From positions 1-15,481 of the forward strand of contig CAMAWZ010000022.1 in the NCBI GenBank assembly GCA_945861995.1: a stretch of 15,481 nucleotides of DNA, read 5' to 3'. Shown in pieces: positions 1 through 6,706 of this stretch. The number at the start of each line of letters is the position of its first letter. Position 1 is the first letter of the stretch. Both the position numbers and the translations under genes were made by a program. Below the pieces are notes generated by a model that had not been told where the DNA came from, did no database searches, and worked only from the letters and a program-made list of their open reading frames with translations. The stretch is from Pseudorhodobacter antarcticus. Lineage in GTDB: Bacteria; Pseudomonadota; Alphaproteobacteria; Rhodobacterales; Rhodobacteraceae.

Positions 1-681
1 TATATGCTGGGCGGCGAGGCTGCCGTGCCTGTGGTGTTTCGTATGCCGTCTGGGTCTGGCACTGGGGCTGCCGCACAGCACAGCCAAAGCATCGAGGCGT
101 GGTTTGGCCACGTGCCTGGGCTAAAGGTATTGCAACCTTCAACACCAGAAGATGCCAAGGGGATGCTGCTGGCGGCATTGGCCGACCCCGACCCTGTGAT
201 GATCTTTGAACACAAGCTTTTGTACAAAACAAAAGGCCACGTTCCCGAAGGCAGCTATCTGACCCCAATCGGCAAGGCGTTGGTGCGCCGCGCGGGGGCT
301 GATCTAACCATCGTCGCAGGCTCGATCATGCTGCACCGCGCCTTGGAAGCGGCTGAAAAGCTGGCGATGGACGGCATTAACGTCGAGGTGATCGATCTGC
401 GATCGATCCGCCCGATTGACAGCGAAACGATCCTGACCTCGGTGCGCAAAACGGGCAAGCTGTTGGTGGTTTACGAAGGTGTCAAAGCTTACGGCGTGGG
501 CGCTGAAATCAGCGCAATGGTGGCCGAAAGCGATGCGTTTGATTATCTTGACGCCCCGATCTTGCGCCTTGGCGCTGCCGATGCGCCAGTGCCCTACAAC
601 CCCGATCTTGAACGCGCCTCGGTGCCGCAAGTTGATACGATCGAGGCGGCCGCACGCCGCCTTGTGCGCCGCGAGGTCTGA
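1..681 (+). CDS. acoB: 2-oxoacid (acetoin/pyruvate-type) dehydrogenase E1 component, beta subunit, 5'-truncated by window edge
   Basis: The open frame runs in from before base 1 and ends at TGA 679-681, giving about 226 residues. E1-beta subunits are usually about 330-340 residues, so roughly the N-terminal third is missing. Seen: the family-typical stretch GAAAQHSQSIEAWFGHVPGL near residues 22-41, then LQPSTPEDAKG, then EHKLLY, followed by the C-terminal transketolase-like domain (TIVAGS, EVIDLRSIRPID, VYEG, ADAPVPYNPDLE). In this family E1-beta pairs with a ThDP-binding E1-alpha to decarboxylate a 2-oxo substrate and pass the acyl group to E2 lipoyl. The E2 gene starts 2 bases after the stop, so the two are co-transcribed. 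The hydrolase-fold E2 next door favours an acetoin dehydrogenase over a classical pyruvate dehydrogenase, but substrate cannot be read from this fragment. The ATG at base 4 is internal, not the true start. Confidence 0.9.
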   Translation, partial: YMLGGEAAVPVVFRMPSGSGTGAAAQHSQSIEAWFGHVPGLKVLQPSTPEDAKGMLLAALADPDPVMIFEHKLLYKTKGHVPEGSYLTPIGKALVRRAGADLTIVAGSIMLHRALEAAEKLAMDGINVEVIDLRSIRPIDSETILTSVRKTGKLLVVYEGVKAYGVGAEISAMVAESDAFDYLDAPILRLGAADAPVPYNPDLERASVPQVDTIEAAARRLVRREV

Positions 682-683
682 AC

Positions 684-2300
684 ATGCCCGTCGAAGTGAT
701 CCTGCCCAAGGTGGACATGGATATGTCGCATGGCACCTTGGCCACGTGGCACGCCACTGAGGGGCAGTTGGTGCAACAAGGCGCTGCGTTGTTTGACATT
801 GAAACCGACAAAGCCGCGATGGAGGTCGAGGCCCCTGCAACGGGCTACTTGCGCCAAATCACAGCCCGCGCGGGTGACAAAGTGGCTGTCGGCACGACAA
901 TTGCCCTGCTTTACGCCGAAGGCGAAGCCGTCGAACCCGTAACGCCTGCGCCCGCCGTCGCCGCCGCTGCATCAAACGAAGGATTGCAGCCAACCGAGGT
1001 AATCCTGCCCAAAGTTGATATGGATATGACCCATGGCACGCTGGCAGTCTGGCACGTGGCCGAAGGCGATTTGGTGCAACAAGGGGCCGCGATATTTGAC
1101 ATTGAAACCGACAAGGCTGCGATGGAGGTCGAGGCCCCAGCGACAGGCCGCCTGCATCACATCAGTGCAAAGCCTGGCGATAAAGTGCCTGTGGGCAGCA
1201 TTTTGGCCTACATTTACCCCGACGGCATGACTGTAGGGCAAGCGCCGCTGGCCAAGACCAGCGCGCCAGAAATTTTAGCCCAACCCGTTGCCCCACCGCC
1301 TGTAGCCCCACCGATTGCCCTGCACCCTGCCAAGACCTTGGCGGGTTTGGGCACGCGCGGCACCCCTGCTGCGCGAAAGGCCTTGCGGGACAACGGCATG
1401 ATCCTTGCCGATGTCGCGGGCACTGGCCCGCTTGGCCGCGTTCAAAAGGCTGATGTTGTCGGTCTAGTCGCGGCGCAAAAGGCCCCTACGGATACGCCAG
1501 CGTTTTCGATCTGGAACCACGAAGCTGGCCCGCTGCACATCTCTCGCCGTGCTGGCACAGGTAAACCCATTGTTTTGCTGCATGGTTTCACCGCTGACAG
1601 CCAATCTTGGGCACCGTTGGAAAAGGCACTTGGCCCAAGTGCCCCTTTGCTGCGCATTGACTTGCCCGGCCATGGCAAATCACCAAAAAGACACGTGAAC
1701 AGCTTTCTAGACTTATCTCGCATGGTGGTCGATGCCTTTGACGAAGCCACGAGAGGCAGCGACGACGTGCATCTTGTCGGCCATTCCCTTGGCGCAGCGC
1801 TTGCGCTTGCTTTGGCAGATATTCGCGAACGGCGCATTGCCAGCCTGACGCTGATCGCGCCAGCGGGTCTTGGGCCAGAAATTAATGCCGCCGCCCTAAA
1901 CGGCATTGTCCGCGCCAGCCGCGTGGAAAGCTTGGCCCCATGGCTGCGCCGACTGACGGCAACGCCAGAAGGCATCAGCGATGATTACGCCCGCGCAGCC
2001 ATGCGCACGCGCGCCGATGTGCAGTTGCGCGCCTGCCAAGCCGATATGGCGCAATCGCTGTTTCCTGATGGCGTTCAGGCGTTTGACCTACGCCCAGCCC
2101 TAAAGCGCGTGACGTGTCCGCTGCAAATTATTTGGGGTCGCAGTGACCACATTCTGCCTTTTGACCATGCAATCAGGGCGGATGGCGAATTCGCACTTCA
2201 TCTTCTGGCTGGAGCAGGCCATATTCCGCAGATAGAATGCCCAGAGCGGGTGGCGCGGATTGTAAATCGGATGATCCGTTCGGTTGAAACAGTGGGCTGA
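684..2300 (+). CDS. acoC: Acetoin dehydrogenase E2-type protein: two lipoyl domains + subunit-binding domain + alpha/beta hydrolase
   Basis: This 538-residue protein has four modules. Lipoyl domain 1 (about 1-79) has the lipoylation lysine K43 in ETDKA. Lipoyl domain 2 (about 104-180) has K144 in an identical ETDKA. A proline/alanine-rich linker follows, then a peripheral subunit-binding domain (about 222-265; TPAARKAL, GTGPLGRVQKADV). The C-terminal half (about 280-535) is an alpha/beta hydrolase-type domain with LLHGF, nucleophile S368 in GHSLG, D488 in GRSDH and H513 in GAGHIPQ, i.e. an intact triad. AcoC-type E2 proteins use such a domain instead of the chloramphenicol-acetyltransferase-like core of PDH E2. 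They normally carry one lipoyl domain and are about 370 residues, so the extra lipoyl copy explains the length here. Its ATG lies 2 bases after the E1-beta stop. Function as acetyl transfer from acetoin-derived intermediates to CoA is by family; exact substrate is inferred. Confidence 0.88.
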   Translation: MPVEVILPKVDMDMSHGTLATWHATEGQLVQQGAALFDIETDKAAMEVEAPATGYLRQITARAGDKVAVGTTIALLYAEGEAVEPVTPAPAVAAAASNEGLQPTEVILPKVDMDMTHGTLAVWHVAEGDLVQQGAAIFDIETDKAAMEVEAPATGRLHHISAKPGDKVPVGSILAYIYPDGMTVGQAPLAKTSAPEILAQPVAPPPVAPPIALHPAKTLAGLGTRGTPAARKALRDNGMILADVAGTGPLGRVQKADVVGLVAAQKAPTDTPAFSIWNHEAGPLHISRRAGTGKPIVLLHGFTADSQSWAPLEKALGPSAPLLRIDLPGHGKSPKRHVNSFLDLSRMVVDAFDEATRGSDDVHLVGHSLGAALALALADIRERRIASLTLIAPAGLGPEINAAALNGIVRASRVESLAPWLRRLTATPEGISDDYARAAMRTRADVQLRACQADMAQSLFPDGVQAFDLRPALKRVTCPLQIIWGRSDHILPFDHAIRADGEFALHLLAGAGHIPQIECPERVARIVNRMIRSVETVG

Positions 2301-2319
2301 TCAAAAGGTTGGTTAAGTA

Positions 2320-3279
2320 ATGCAACTTGAAAACCAAAGTGTGGCCATTCAAAGCGAGGCAGACAGGCTGCGGGCACGGGCTATCTGGCTGTATCACGTG
2401 GAAGGCGCGACGCAGAATGATATCGCAACACAGCTTGGTATCAGTCGGGTGATGGTGGTGCGGTTACTGGCCGATGCGCGCCGCCGTAACGAGGTGCGCA
2501 TCACAATCGCCGCCCCCTTAACCGACCTTTTGCTGCTGGAACGCGAGGTTGAAACGCGCTTTGGGATCAACCGCGTTATCGTCGCCCCCTTCACCGACGC
2601 CGACGCCGATCCCGTCAAGGTTATCGCCGCCGCAGCTGGAAACTTTGTTTCAGGCGAAATGAAGGCTGGAATGACGGTAGGGGTAGGCTGGGGCCGCACG
2701 CTTTCGAACACACTCCCCTTTATCATTGGCGCCACATTGGACGATTTCCGCGTCGTCTCATTACTTGGCGGTATTGCGGCAGCGCGGCGCTTTAACCCTG
2801 CGGAATTTGCGTGGCAATTCGCCGAACTGTTTCAAGGTGAGGGGTTCTTGATTCCCGCCCCCGCCGTTGTCGACAGCCCAGAGACCAAGCACGCTTTGCT
2901 GGAACGCTGCGGGCTGTCTGCAATATTTGAAATGGCCGACAAGTTGGACATGGTGCTCTTGTCTTGCGGGGGCATAAGCACGCTGACCACCAGCTACCGT
3001 ACGGGCTATCTTTCAGAAGCTGACCGCCGCTCGCTGATTGAAGCGGGGGCAATCGGGGACGTGCTTTACAACTTTATCAATCAAAACGGCGATTTGGTTG
3101 ATCACGAGGTGAACAGCCGTGTGATCTCGGTCGACATTGCAAGGCTGCGGCGCACCCCAGAACGGGTGCTAATCTCGGGCGGAAAAGACAAGCTAAACGC
3201 CATCCGCGCGACAATCCGAACCATCGGCCCCACAACGCTTGTGACAGATGAACAAACGGCGATGGCGTTGTTGGTGTAG
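2320..3279 (+). CDS. SorC/DeoR-type (sugar-binding) transcriptional regulator
   Basis: The 319-residue product matches the usual length of SorC-family regulators. A helix-turn-helix lies at about residues 31-52 (TQNDIATQLGISRVMVVRLL), after the typical opening RARAIWLYHVEG. The rest (about 65-319) is the phosphosugar-binding-like effector domain, with the glycine-rich GVGWGRTLSNTL near residues 120-131 and LSCGGIST further on. It starts 19 bases after acoC on the same strand and may be the last gene of that operon. Its target could be the aco operon or the catabolic operon that follows; the sequence does not decide. A possible Shine-Dalgarno AAAAGG (2303-2308) sits a rather long 11 bases before the ATG. 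The effector is unknown; members of the family bind phosphorylated sugars or polyols. Confidence 0.85.
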   Translation: MQLENQSVAIQSEADRLRARAIWLYHVEGATQNDIATQLGISRVMVVRLLADARRRNEVRITIAAPLTDLLLLEREVETRFGINRVIVAPFTDADADPVKVIAAAAGNFVSGEMKAGMTVGVGWGRTLSNTLPFIIGATLDDFRVVSLLGGIAAARRFNPAEFAWQFAELFQGEGFLIPAPAVVDSPETKHALLERCGLSAIFEMADKLDMVLLSCGGISTLTTSYRTGYLSEADRRSLIEAGAIGDVLYNFINQNGDLVDHEVNSRVISVDIARLRRTPERVLISGGKDKLNAIRATIRTIGPTTLVTDEQTAMALLV

Positions 3280-3335
3280 GGCCAGCGTCGTTTGGCAAAT
3301 CTGCGGCCAGTATGCCCCTATTCTTGATGCAGCGC

Positions 3336-3374
3336 GCGCTTTTTTCACGCGATGCAAGGCATACAAAAAAGTGC
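3336..3374 (+). terminator. Hairpin downstream of the SorC-type regulator, possible terminator or leader structure
   Basis: Arms 3336-3345 (GCGCTTTTTT) and 3365-3374 (AAAAAAGTGC) pair over 10 positions with one G-U wobble. A small inner stem ATGC/GCAT (3352-3355, 3359-3362) lies inside the loop. The T-run lies inside the left arm rather than after the stem, so this is not a textbook intrinsic terminator. It may separate the regulator gene from the operon starting at 3496. Low confidence. Confidence 0.3.
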
Positions 3375-3397
3375 ATTCAACAACGCATCCGCAGCAC

Positions 3398-3422
3398 CAG
3401 TTATGCCCATTTGGCATAACTG
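3398..3422. promoter_or_regulatory. Perfect 10-bp-arm palindrome, candidate operator of the acyl-CoA dehydrogenase operon
   Basis: Left arm CAGTTATGCC (3398-3407) and right arm GGCATAACTG (3413-3422) are exact reverse complements around the 5-base spacer CATTT. The core fits the T-N11-A pattern of LysR-type sites (T3404 to A3416). Two more half-sites of the same core lie upstream: TATGCC at 3311-3316 and GGCATA at 3358-3363. The centre is about 85 bases before the start codon at 3496. The regulator is unknown; the LysR-type gene at 10685 is a natural candidate. Confidence 0.6.
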
Positions 3423-3463
3423 AGTTCCAAAATTAGCGACTTCTGCGCGACGGGGCATTTCGG

Positions 3464-3479
3464 TCTGTTGGACAACAGA
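3464..3479. promoter_or_regulatory. Second palindrome just upstream of the operon start
   Basis: TCTGTTG (3464-3470) and CAACAGA (3473-3479) are exact reverse complements around GA. The site ends 5 bases before the ribosome-binding AAGG (3485-3488) of the acyl-CoA dehydrogenase gene, a position suited to a repressor operator or a short leader hairpin. No second copy was seen in the other intergenic regions of the window. Confidence 0.4.
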
Positions 3480-3495
3480 TCAAAAAGGCCCAGAT

Positions 3496-4668
3496 ATGTC
3501 ACAAGACGTCTTCGACGAGACAGATAATTTCCCTGAAATCCGTGCAGCGGTTGCGCGGCTATGTGCCGATTTCCCAGGCGAGTATTGGCGTCAATTAGAC
3601 CGCGATGCGGCCTATCCCACGGACTTTGTTGCAGCCCTGACGCAGGCGGGATACCTTGCTGCCCTGATCCCCGAGACCTACGGCGGCGCAGGCCTAAGCC
3701 TTTCGGCGGCGGCGGCGATCCTTGAAGAAATTCAGCGTGCGGGCGCCAATGGCGCGGCCTGTCATGCGCAGATGTATATCATGGGCAGCCTCTTGCGGCA
3801 CGGATCAGAGGCGCAAAAGGCGCAGTATTTGCCGCAAATTGCCAGCGGATCTTTGCGGCTGCAAGCCTTTGGCGTGACCGAACCGACCAGCGGTTCTGAT
3901 ACCACCTCGATCACCACCTTTGCTGAAAAGCGGGACGATCATTATGTAGTCAACGGACAAAAGGTCTGGACAAGCCGCGCCGCCCAGTCTGACTTGATGC
4001 TGCTGCTGGCGCGCACGACGGCAAAGGATAAAGTCGTAAAACGCACCGACGGGCTTTCGGTCTTTCTGGTGGATATGAAAGAGGCCTTAAAATCTGGCAT
4101 GACGATCAGGCCGATCCGCGCCATGATAAACCATTCGACCACCGAAGTGTTTTTTGACAACGTGATCGTCCCCGCCGAAAACTTGATTGGCGAAGAGGGC
4201 AAGGGATTTCGCTATATCCTGTCGGGCATGAATGCCGAGCGTATCTTGATTGCGGCGGAATGCATTGGTGACGCCAAATGGTTTATCGCCAAGGCCACGG
4301 CCTATGCCAATGAACGCCGCGTTTTTGGCCGCCCGATTGGGCAGAACCAAGGCATCCAATTTCCCATTGCCCGCGCTTATGCCCAAATGCGCGCCGCCGA
4401 GTTGATGGTGCAGCGCGCTGCCCAGATGTTCGAAGCGGGCCGCGACTGTGGTGCCGAGGCGAATATGGCCAAAATGTTGGCAGCAGAAGCGTCTTGGGCG
4501 GCGGCAGAGGCCTGTTTGCAAACCCACGGTGGTTTTGGCTTTGCCGAAGAATACGATATAGAGCGCAAATTCCGTGAGACGCGGCTTTATCAAGTGGCCC
4601 CTGTTTCGACCAATCTTATCCTGTCGCATCTGGCTGAGCATGTGCTTGGCCTTCCGAGGTCTTATTAA
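3496..4668 (+). CDS. Acyl-CoA dehydrogenase with isovaleryl-CoA-dehydrogenase-type catalytic Glu position
   Basis: This 390-residue protein has the full-length acyl-CoA dehydrogenase architecture: an alpha-helical N domain, a beta domain with the FAD/substrate motif TEPTSGSD at residues 128-135 and QKVWTS after it, and a C-terminal helical domain with ERRVFGRPIGQNQGIQF and QTHGGFGFAEEYDIERKFRETRLYQ. It would make an alpha,beta-unsaturated acyl-CoA, reducing FAD and then an electron-transfer flavoprotein. The position of the usual catalytic Glu (EGT in medium-chain enzymes) holds P369 in YQVAPVSTN. Instead, E248 in NAERILIA aligns with the base used by isovaleryl- and long-chain acyl-CoA dehydrogenases. 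AAGG at 3485-3488 supports the ATG at 3496. It is the first gene of an operon with CoA-transferase, hydratase and hyuAB. The substrate is probably a short branched or dicarboxylic acyl-CoA (inference). Confidence 0.93.
   Translation: MSQDVFDETDNFPEIRAAVARLCADFPGEYWRQLDRDAAYPTDFVAALTQAGYLAALIPETYGGAGLSLSAAAAILEEIQRAGANGAACHAQMYIMGSLLRHGSEAQKAQYLPQIASGSLRLQAFGVTEPTSGSDTTSITTFAEKRDDHYVVNGQKVWTSRAAQSDLMLLLARTTAKDKVVKRTDGLSVFLVDMKEALKSGMTIRPIRAMINHSTTEVFFDNVIVPAENLIGEEGKGFRYILSGMNAERILIAAECIGDAKWFIAKATAYANERRVFGRPIGQNQGIQFPIARAYAQMRAAELMVQRAAQMFEAGRDCGAEANMAKMLAAEASWAAAEACLQTHGGFGFAEEYDIERKFRETRLYQVAPVSTNLILSHLAEHVLGLPRSY
4656..4659 (+). promoter_or_regulatory. Ribosome-binding site choosing the CoA-transferase start at 4670
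   Basis: GAGG lies 10 bases before ATG 4670, inside the end of the upstream gene. An in-frame ATG at 4574 would overlap the dehydrogenase by 95 bases and add 32 residues that do not fit the family. The family-typical N-terminus (LTGLLVVSIEQAVAAP) begins just after 4670. Confidence 0.6.
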
Positions 4669-4669
4669 G

Positions 4670-5782
4670 ATGGCGGGCCCCCTGACAGGTCTTTTGGTGG
4701 TGTCAATCGAGCAGGCTGTGGCCGCCCCCGTTTGCACGGTGCGTTTGGCCGATGCAGGCGCGCGGGTGATCAAGATCGAGCGCGATACAGGCGATACCGC
4801 GCGGCACTATGACCGCGCGATCCATGGCACCAGCGCCTATTTTGCCTGGCTTAATCGCGGCAAAGAAAGTGCTGTGCTGGATGTTAAAGCAACCGCCGAC
4901 CGCGCCGTGCTAGAGGCGATGGTGGCACAGGCTGACGTTTTTGTGCAAAACCTTGCCCCAGGGGCATCTGTGCGGCTGGGCCTTGGGGCTGCGGATTTGG
5001 TGGCCCGATACCCGAAATTGATCGTCGTGGATATCGTGGGTTACGGGCAAGACACTCCGTCACGCGATATGCGGGCCTATGACATGCTTATTCAGGCCGA
5101 AAGCGGCCTTTGCACCGTGACAGGTACGCCCGAAACCCCCGTAAAGGTAGGCGTTTCTTTGGCCGATGTCGCAACAGGGATGACCGCCCATGCCGCTGTG
5201 CTAGAGGCCTTGTTGGAACGCGCCCTGACAGGCAAAGGTAAGGCGATTGAAATCGCCATGTTCGACACGATGGCGGATCTGATGTCGGTGCCTTTGCTGC
5301 ATTATGACTATGCGCAACGTGACACGCCCCGCGTGGGCCTTAGCCATGCGGCGATTTATCCATATGGCGCCTATGCCTGCCGCGATGGTGACGTGGTGGC
5401 AGTGGTGCAATCGCCCCAAGAATGGGTGCGGTTTTGCAACGCGGTTTTGCAGCGTCCTGATCTGACACATGATCCGCGCTTTGCGGACAATCCTGCCCGC
5501 GTGATCCATCGCGAGGCGCTGGACGACATTTTGCGGCCGATCTTTGCGGCCCGCACCCAAGCCGAAATGATTGCTGTGCTTGAGGGGGCCGATCTGCCGT
5601 GGTCGCGGGTTAGCACGGTTGCCGATCTGTCCGCCCATCCGGCCCTGCGCCGTATGGATGGGCGCGTGGCGGGGGGGGCGTTTTCGGGCGCTGTTTCGCC
5701 CTTGCGCCGTGATCTGGTGGCGGGGCCAGTTCCCGAACTAGGCGAACATACTGACCGCATTCGGGCGGAGTTTTCCAAATGA
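4670..5782 (+). CDS. Class III CoA-transferase (CaiB/BaiF family), C5-dicarboxylate-type by similarity
   Basis: The 370-residue product has the CaiB/BaiF layout: N-terminal CoA-binding part (LTGLLVVSIEQAVAAPVCT, then GARVIKIER), FVQNLAPGA, and the active-site region YDMLIQAESGLCTVTGTPET. D138 in YDMLIQ aligns with the aspartate that forms the acyl-enzyme anhydride/thioester intermediates in formyl-CoA transferase. The stretch through VGVSLADVATGMTAHAAVLEALL recalls itaconate/mesaconate/succinyl-type transferases, though substrate cannot be fixed from sequence alone. It would move CoA from a donor such as succinyl- or acetyl-CoA to a free acid. It starts one base after the dehydrogenase stop and its own stop overlaps the next start as ATGA (5779-5782), so translational coupling is likely on both sides. 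Confidence 0.9.
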   Translation: MAGPLTGLLVVSIEQAVAAPVCTVRLADAGARVIKIERDTGDTARHYDRAIHGTSAYFAWLNRGKESAVLDVKATADRAVLEAMVAQADVFVQNLAPGASVRLGLGAADLVARYPKLIVVDIVGYGQDTPSRDMRAYDMLIQAESGLCTVTGTPETPVKVGVSLADVATGMTAHAAVLEALLERALTGKGKAIEIAMFDTMADLMSVPLLHYDYAQRDTPRVGLSHAAIYPYGAYACRDGDVVAVVQSPQEWVRFCNAVLQRPDLTHDPRFADNPARVIHREALDDILRPIFAARTQAEMIAVLEGADLPWSRVSTVADLSAHPALRRMDGRVAGGAFSGAVSPLRRDLVAGPVPELGEHTDRIRAEFSK

Positions 5783-6636
5783 ACGTCACCACATTGGACA
5801 TTGACCGTCTGCGCCAATGGATTGGCCGATCCGAGACGGCAGTGGATACCGTATCGGCGCGATTGGTCGCGGGGTATCTGGCCGTGCTGGACGATCCAAA
5901 CCCTGAACGGGCGCTGGGCGATGACGCGCCCCTTGCTATCCACTGGTGCCTTGCCCCTGTCACACGGCCCATGTCAGAATTGGGCCTAGATGGCCATCCT
6001 AAACGCGGCGGATTGCTGCCGCCCGTGCCGCTGCCGCACCGAATGTGGGCGGGGGGGCGGATGGAATTGCAGGGCCGCTTTCGGGTGGGCGATCAGATTA
6101 CGCGGACATCAACTGTCCGCGATGTCGTTCTAAAAACGGGCCGCAGCGGCCCCTTATGCTTTGTCGTGGTTGATCATGCCTTTACCAGCCCACAAGGGTT
6201 GGTTTTGCATGAACGCCACGACATTGTCTATCGCGCCGCCCGTGATCCAAATGCCGCGCAGCCCGTGATCCCCAAGGCCCCGCCTGCGCGCTGGTCTTAT
6301 GCTGTTATGGCAGATCCTGTGCTGCTGTTTCGCTATTCTGCCATCACCTTTAACGGCCACCGCATCCATTACGACCGCAACCATTCCATCACCTCTGAAG
6401 GCTATGCGGGTCTTGTCGTGCACGGCCCTTTGCAAGCCACGATGATGTTGGAATTTGCCGCCACAGTGCGGGGCACGCCGCCACTGGCCTTTGATTATCG
6501 CGGCATCAGCCCTTTGATGGATGGCGCAGAATTCACCGTCAATGCGGATGAGACGCCAGAGGGTTTGCATCTGTGGACGGCTGCTGCGGATGGGCGTCTG
6601 TGCATGGAGGCATGGGCAATCTGGACGGAAAACTGA
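5779..6636 (+). CDS. MaoC/FAS1-like double-hotdog acyl-CoA hydratase (mesaconyl/itaconyl-CoA hydratase-like)
   Basis: This 285-residue protein fits the size and layout of mesaconyl-C4-CoA or itaconyl-CoA hydratases of the HTD2/FAS1-like dehydratase group. The N-terminal hotdog covers about 1-150 (HWCLAP, GGLLPPVPLPHRMWAGG, then ITRTSTVRDV, with HERHDIVYR at its end). The C-terminal hotdog follows. Seen in the second half: FRYSAITFNGHRIHYD with H194, H197 and D199, then GLVVHGPLQATMM with H215. The D/H pair in this region is the catalytic centre of MaoC-type hydratases. It would add water across an enoyl-CoA made by the dehydrogenase upstream. The ATG overlaps the CoA-transferase stop (ATGA). 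The next gene starts 70 bases later, and no terminator was seen in that gap. A plain FAS-type 3-hydroxyacyl dehydratase role is less likely given the neighbours. Confidence 0.85.
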   Translation: MNVTTLDIDRLRQWIGRSETAVDTVSARLVAGYLAVLDDPNPERALGDDAPLAIHWCLAPVTRPMSELGLDGHPKRGGLLPPVPLPHRMWAGGRMELQGRFRVGDQITRTSTVRDVVLKTGRSGPLCFVVVDHAFTSPQGLVLHERHDIVYRAARDPNAAQPVIPKAPPARWSYAVMADPVLLFRYSAITFNGHRIHYDRNHSITSEGYAGLVVHGPLQATMMLEFAATVRGTPPLAFDYRGISPLMDGAEFTVNADETPEGLHLWTAAADGRLCMEAWAIWTEN

Positions 6637-6693
6637 CTGTGAAGACAGAAAACACCTAGGACGGGGCCAAACAAAAGCCGCGCCAACAACGAT

Positions 6694-6698
6694 GGGGG
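6694..6698 (+). promoter_or_regulatory. Ribosome-binding site choosing the hyuA start at 6707
   Basis: A G-run (GGGGG) sits 8 bases before ATG 6707. An in-frame ATG at 6692 has no purine-rich site ahead of it, and the conserved N-terminus (RVGVDVGGTFTD) begins two codons after 6707. Further upstream in-frame ATGs lie inside the hydratase gene. Confidence 0.55.
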
Positions 6699-6706
6699 AT
6701 GCAAGG

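Noticed and set aside
304..840. Long minus-strand open frame across the E1-beta/E2 junction
   Set aside because: It is antisense to two clearly recognised genes and shows no family features; high-GC DNA gives many such shadows.
3248..3436. Small plus-strand open frame at the end of the SorC-type gene and into the gap
   Set aside because: It starts inside the regulator in another frame, lacks a ribosome-binding site, and overlaps the operator palindrome.
4087..4773. 228-codon minus-strand open frame opposite the acyl-CoA dehydrogenase
   Set aside because: It is fully antisense to a strong gene and has no recognisable domain.
6521..6706. Extended N-terminus for the first HyuA from an in-frame ATG inside the hydratase gene
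   Set aside because: The extra residues have no family character, and a good G-rich site supports ATG 6707 just before the conserved DVGGTFTD motif.
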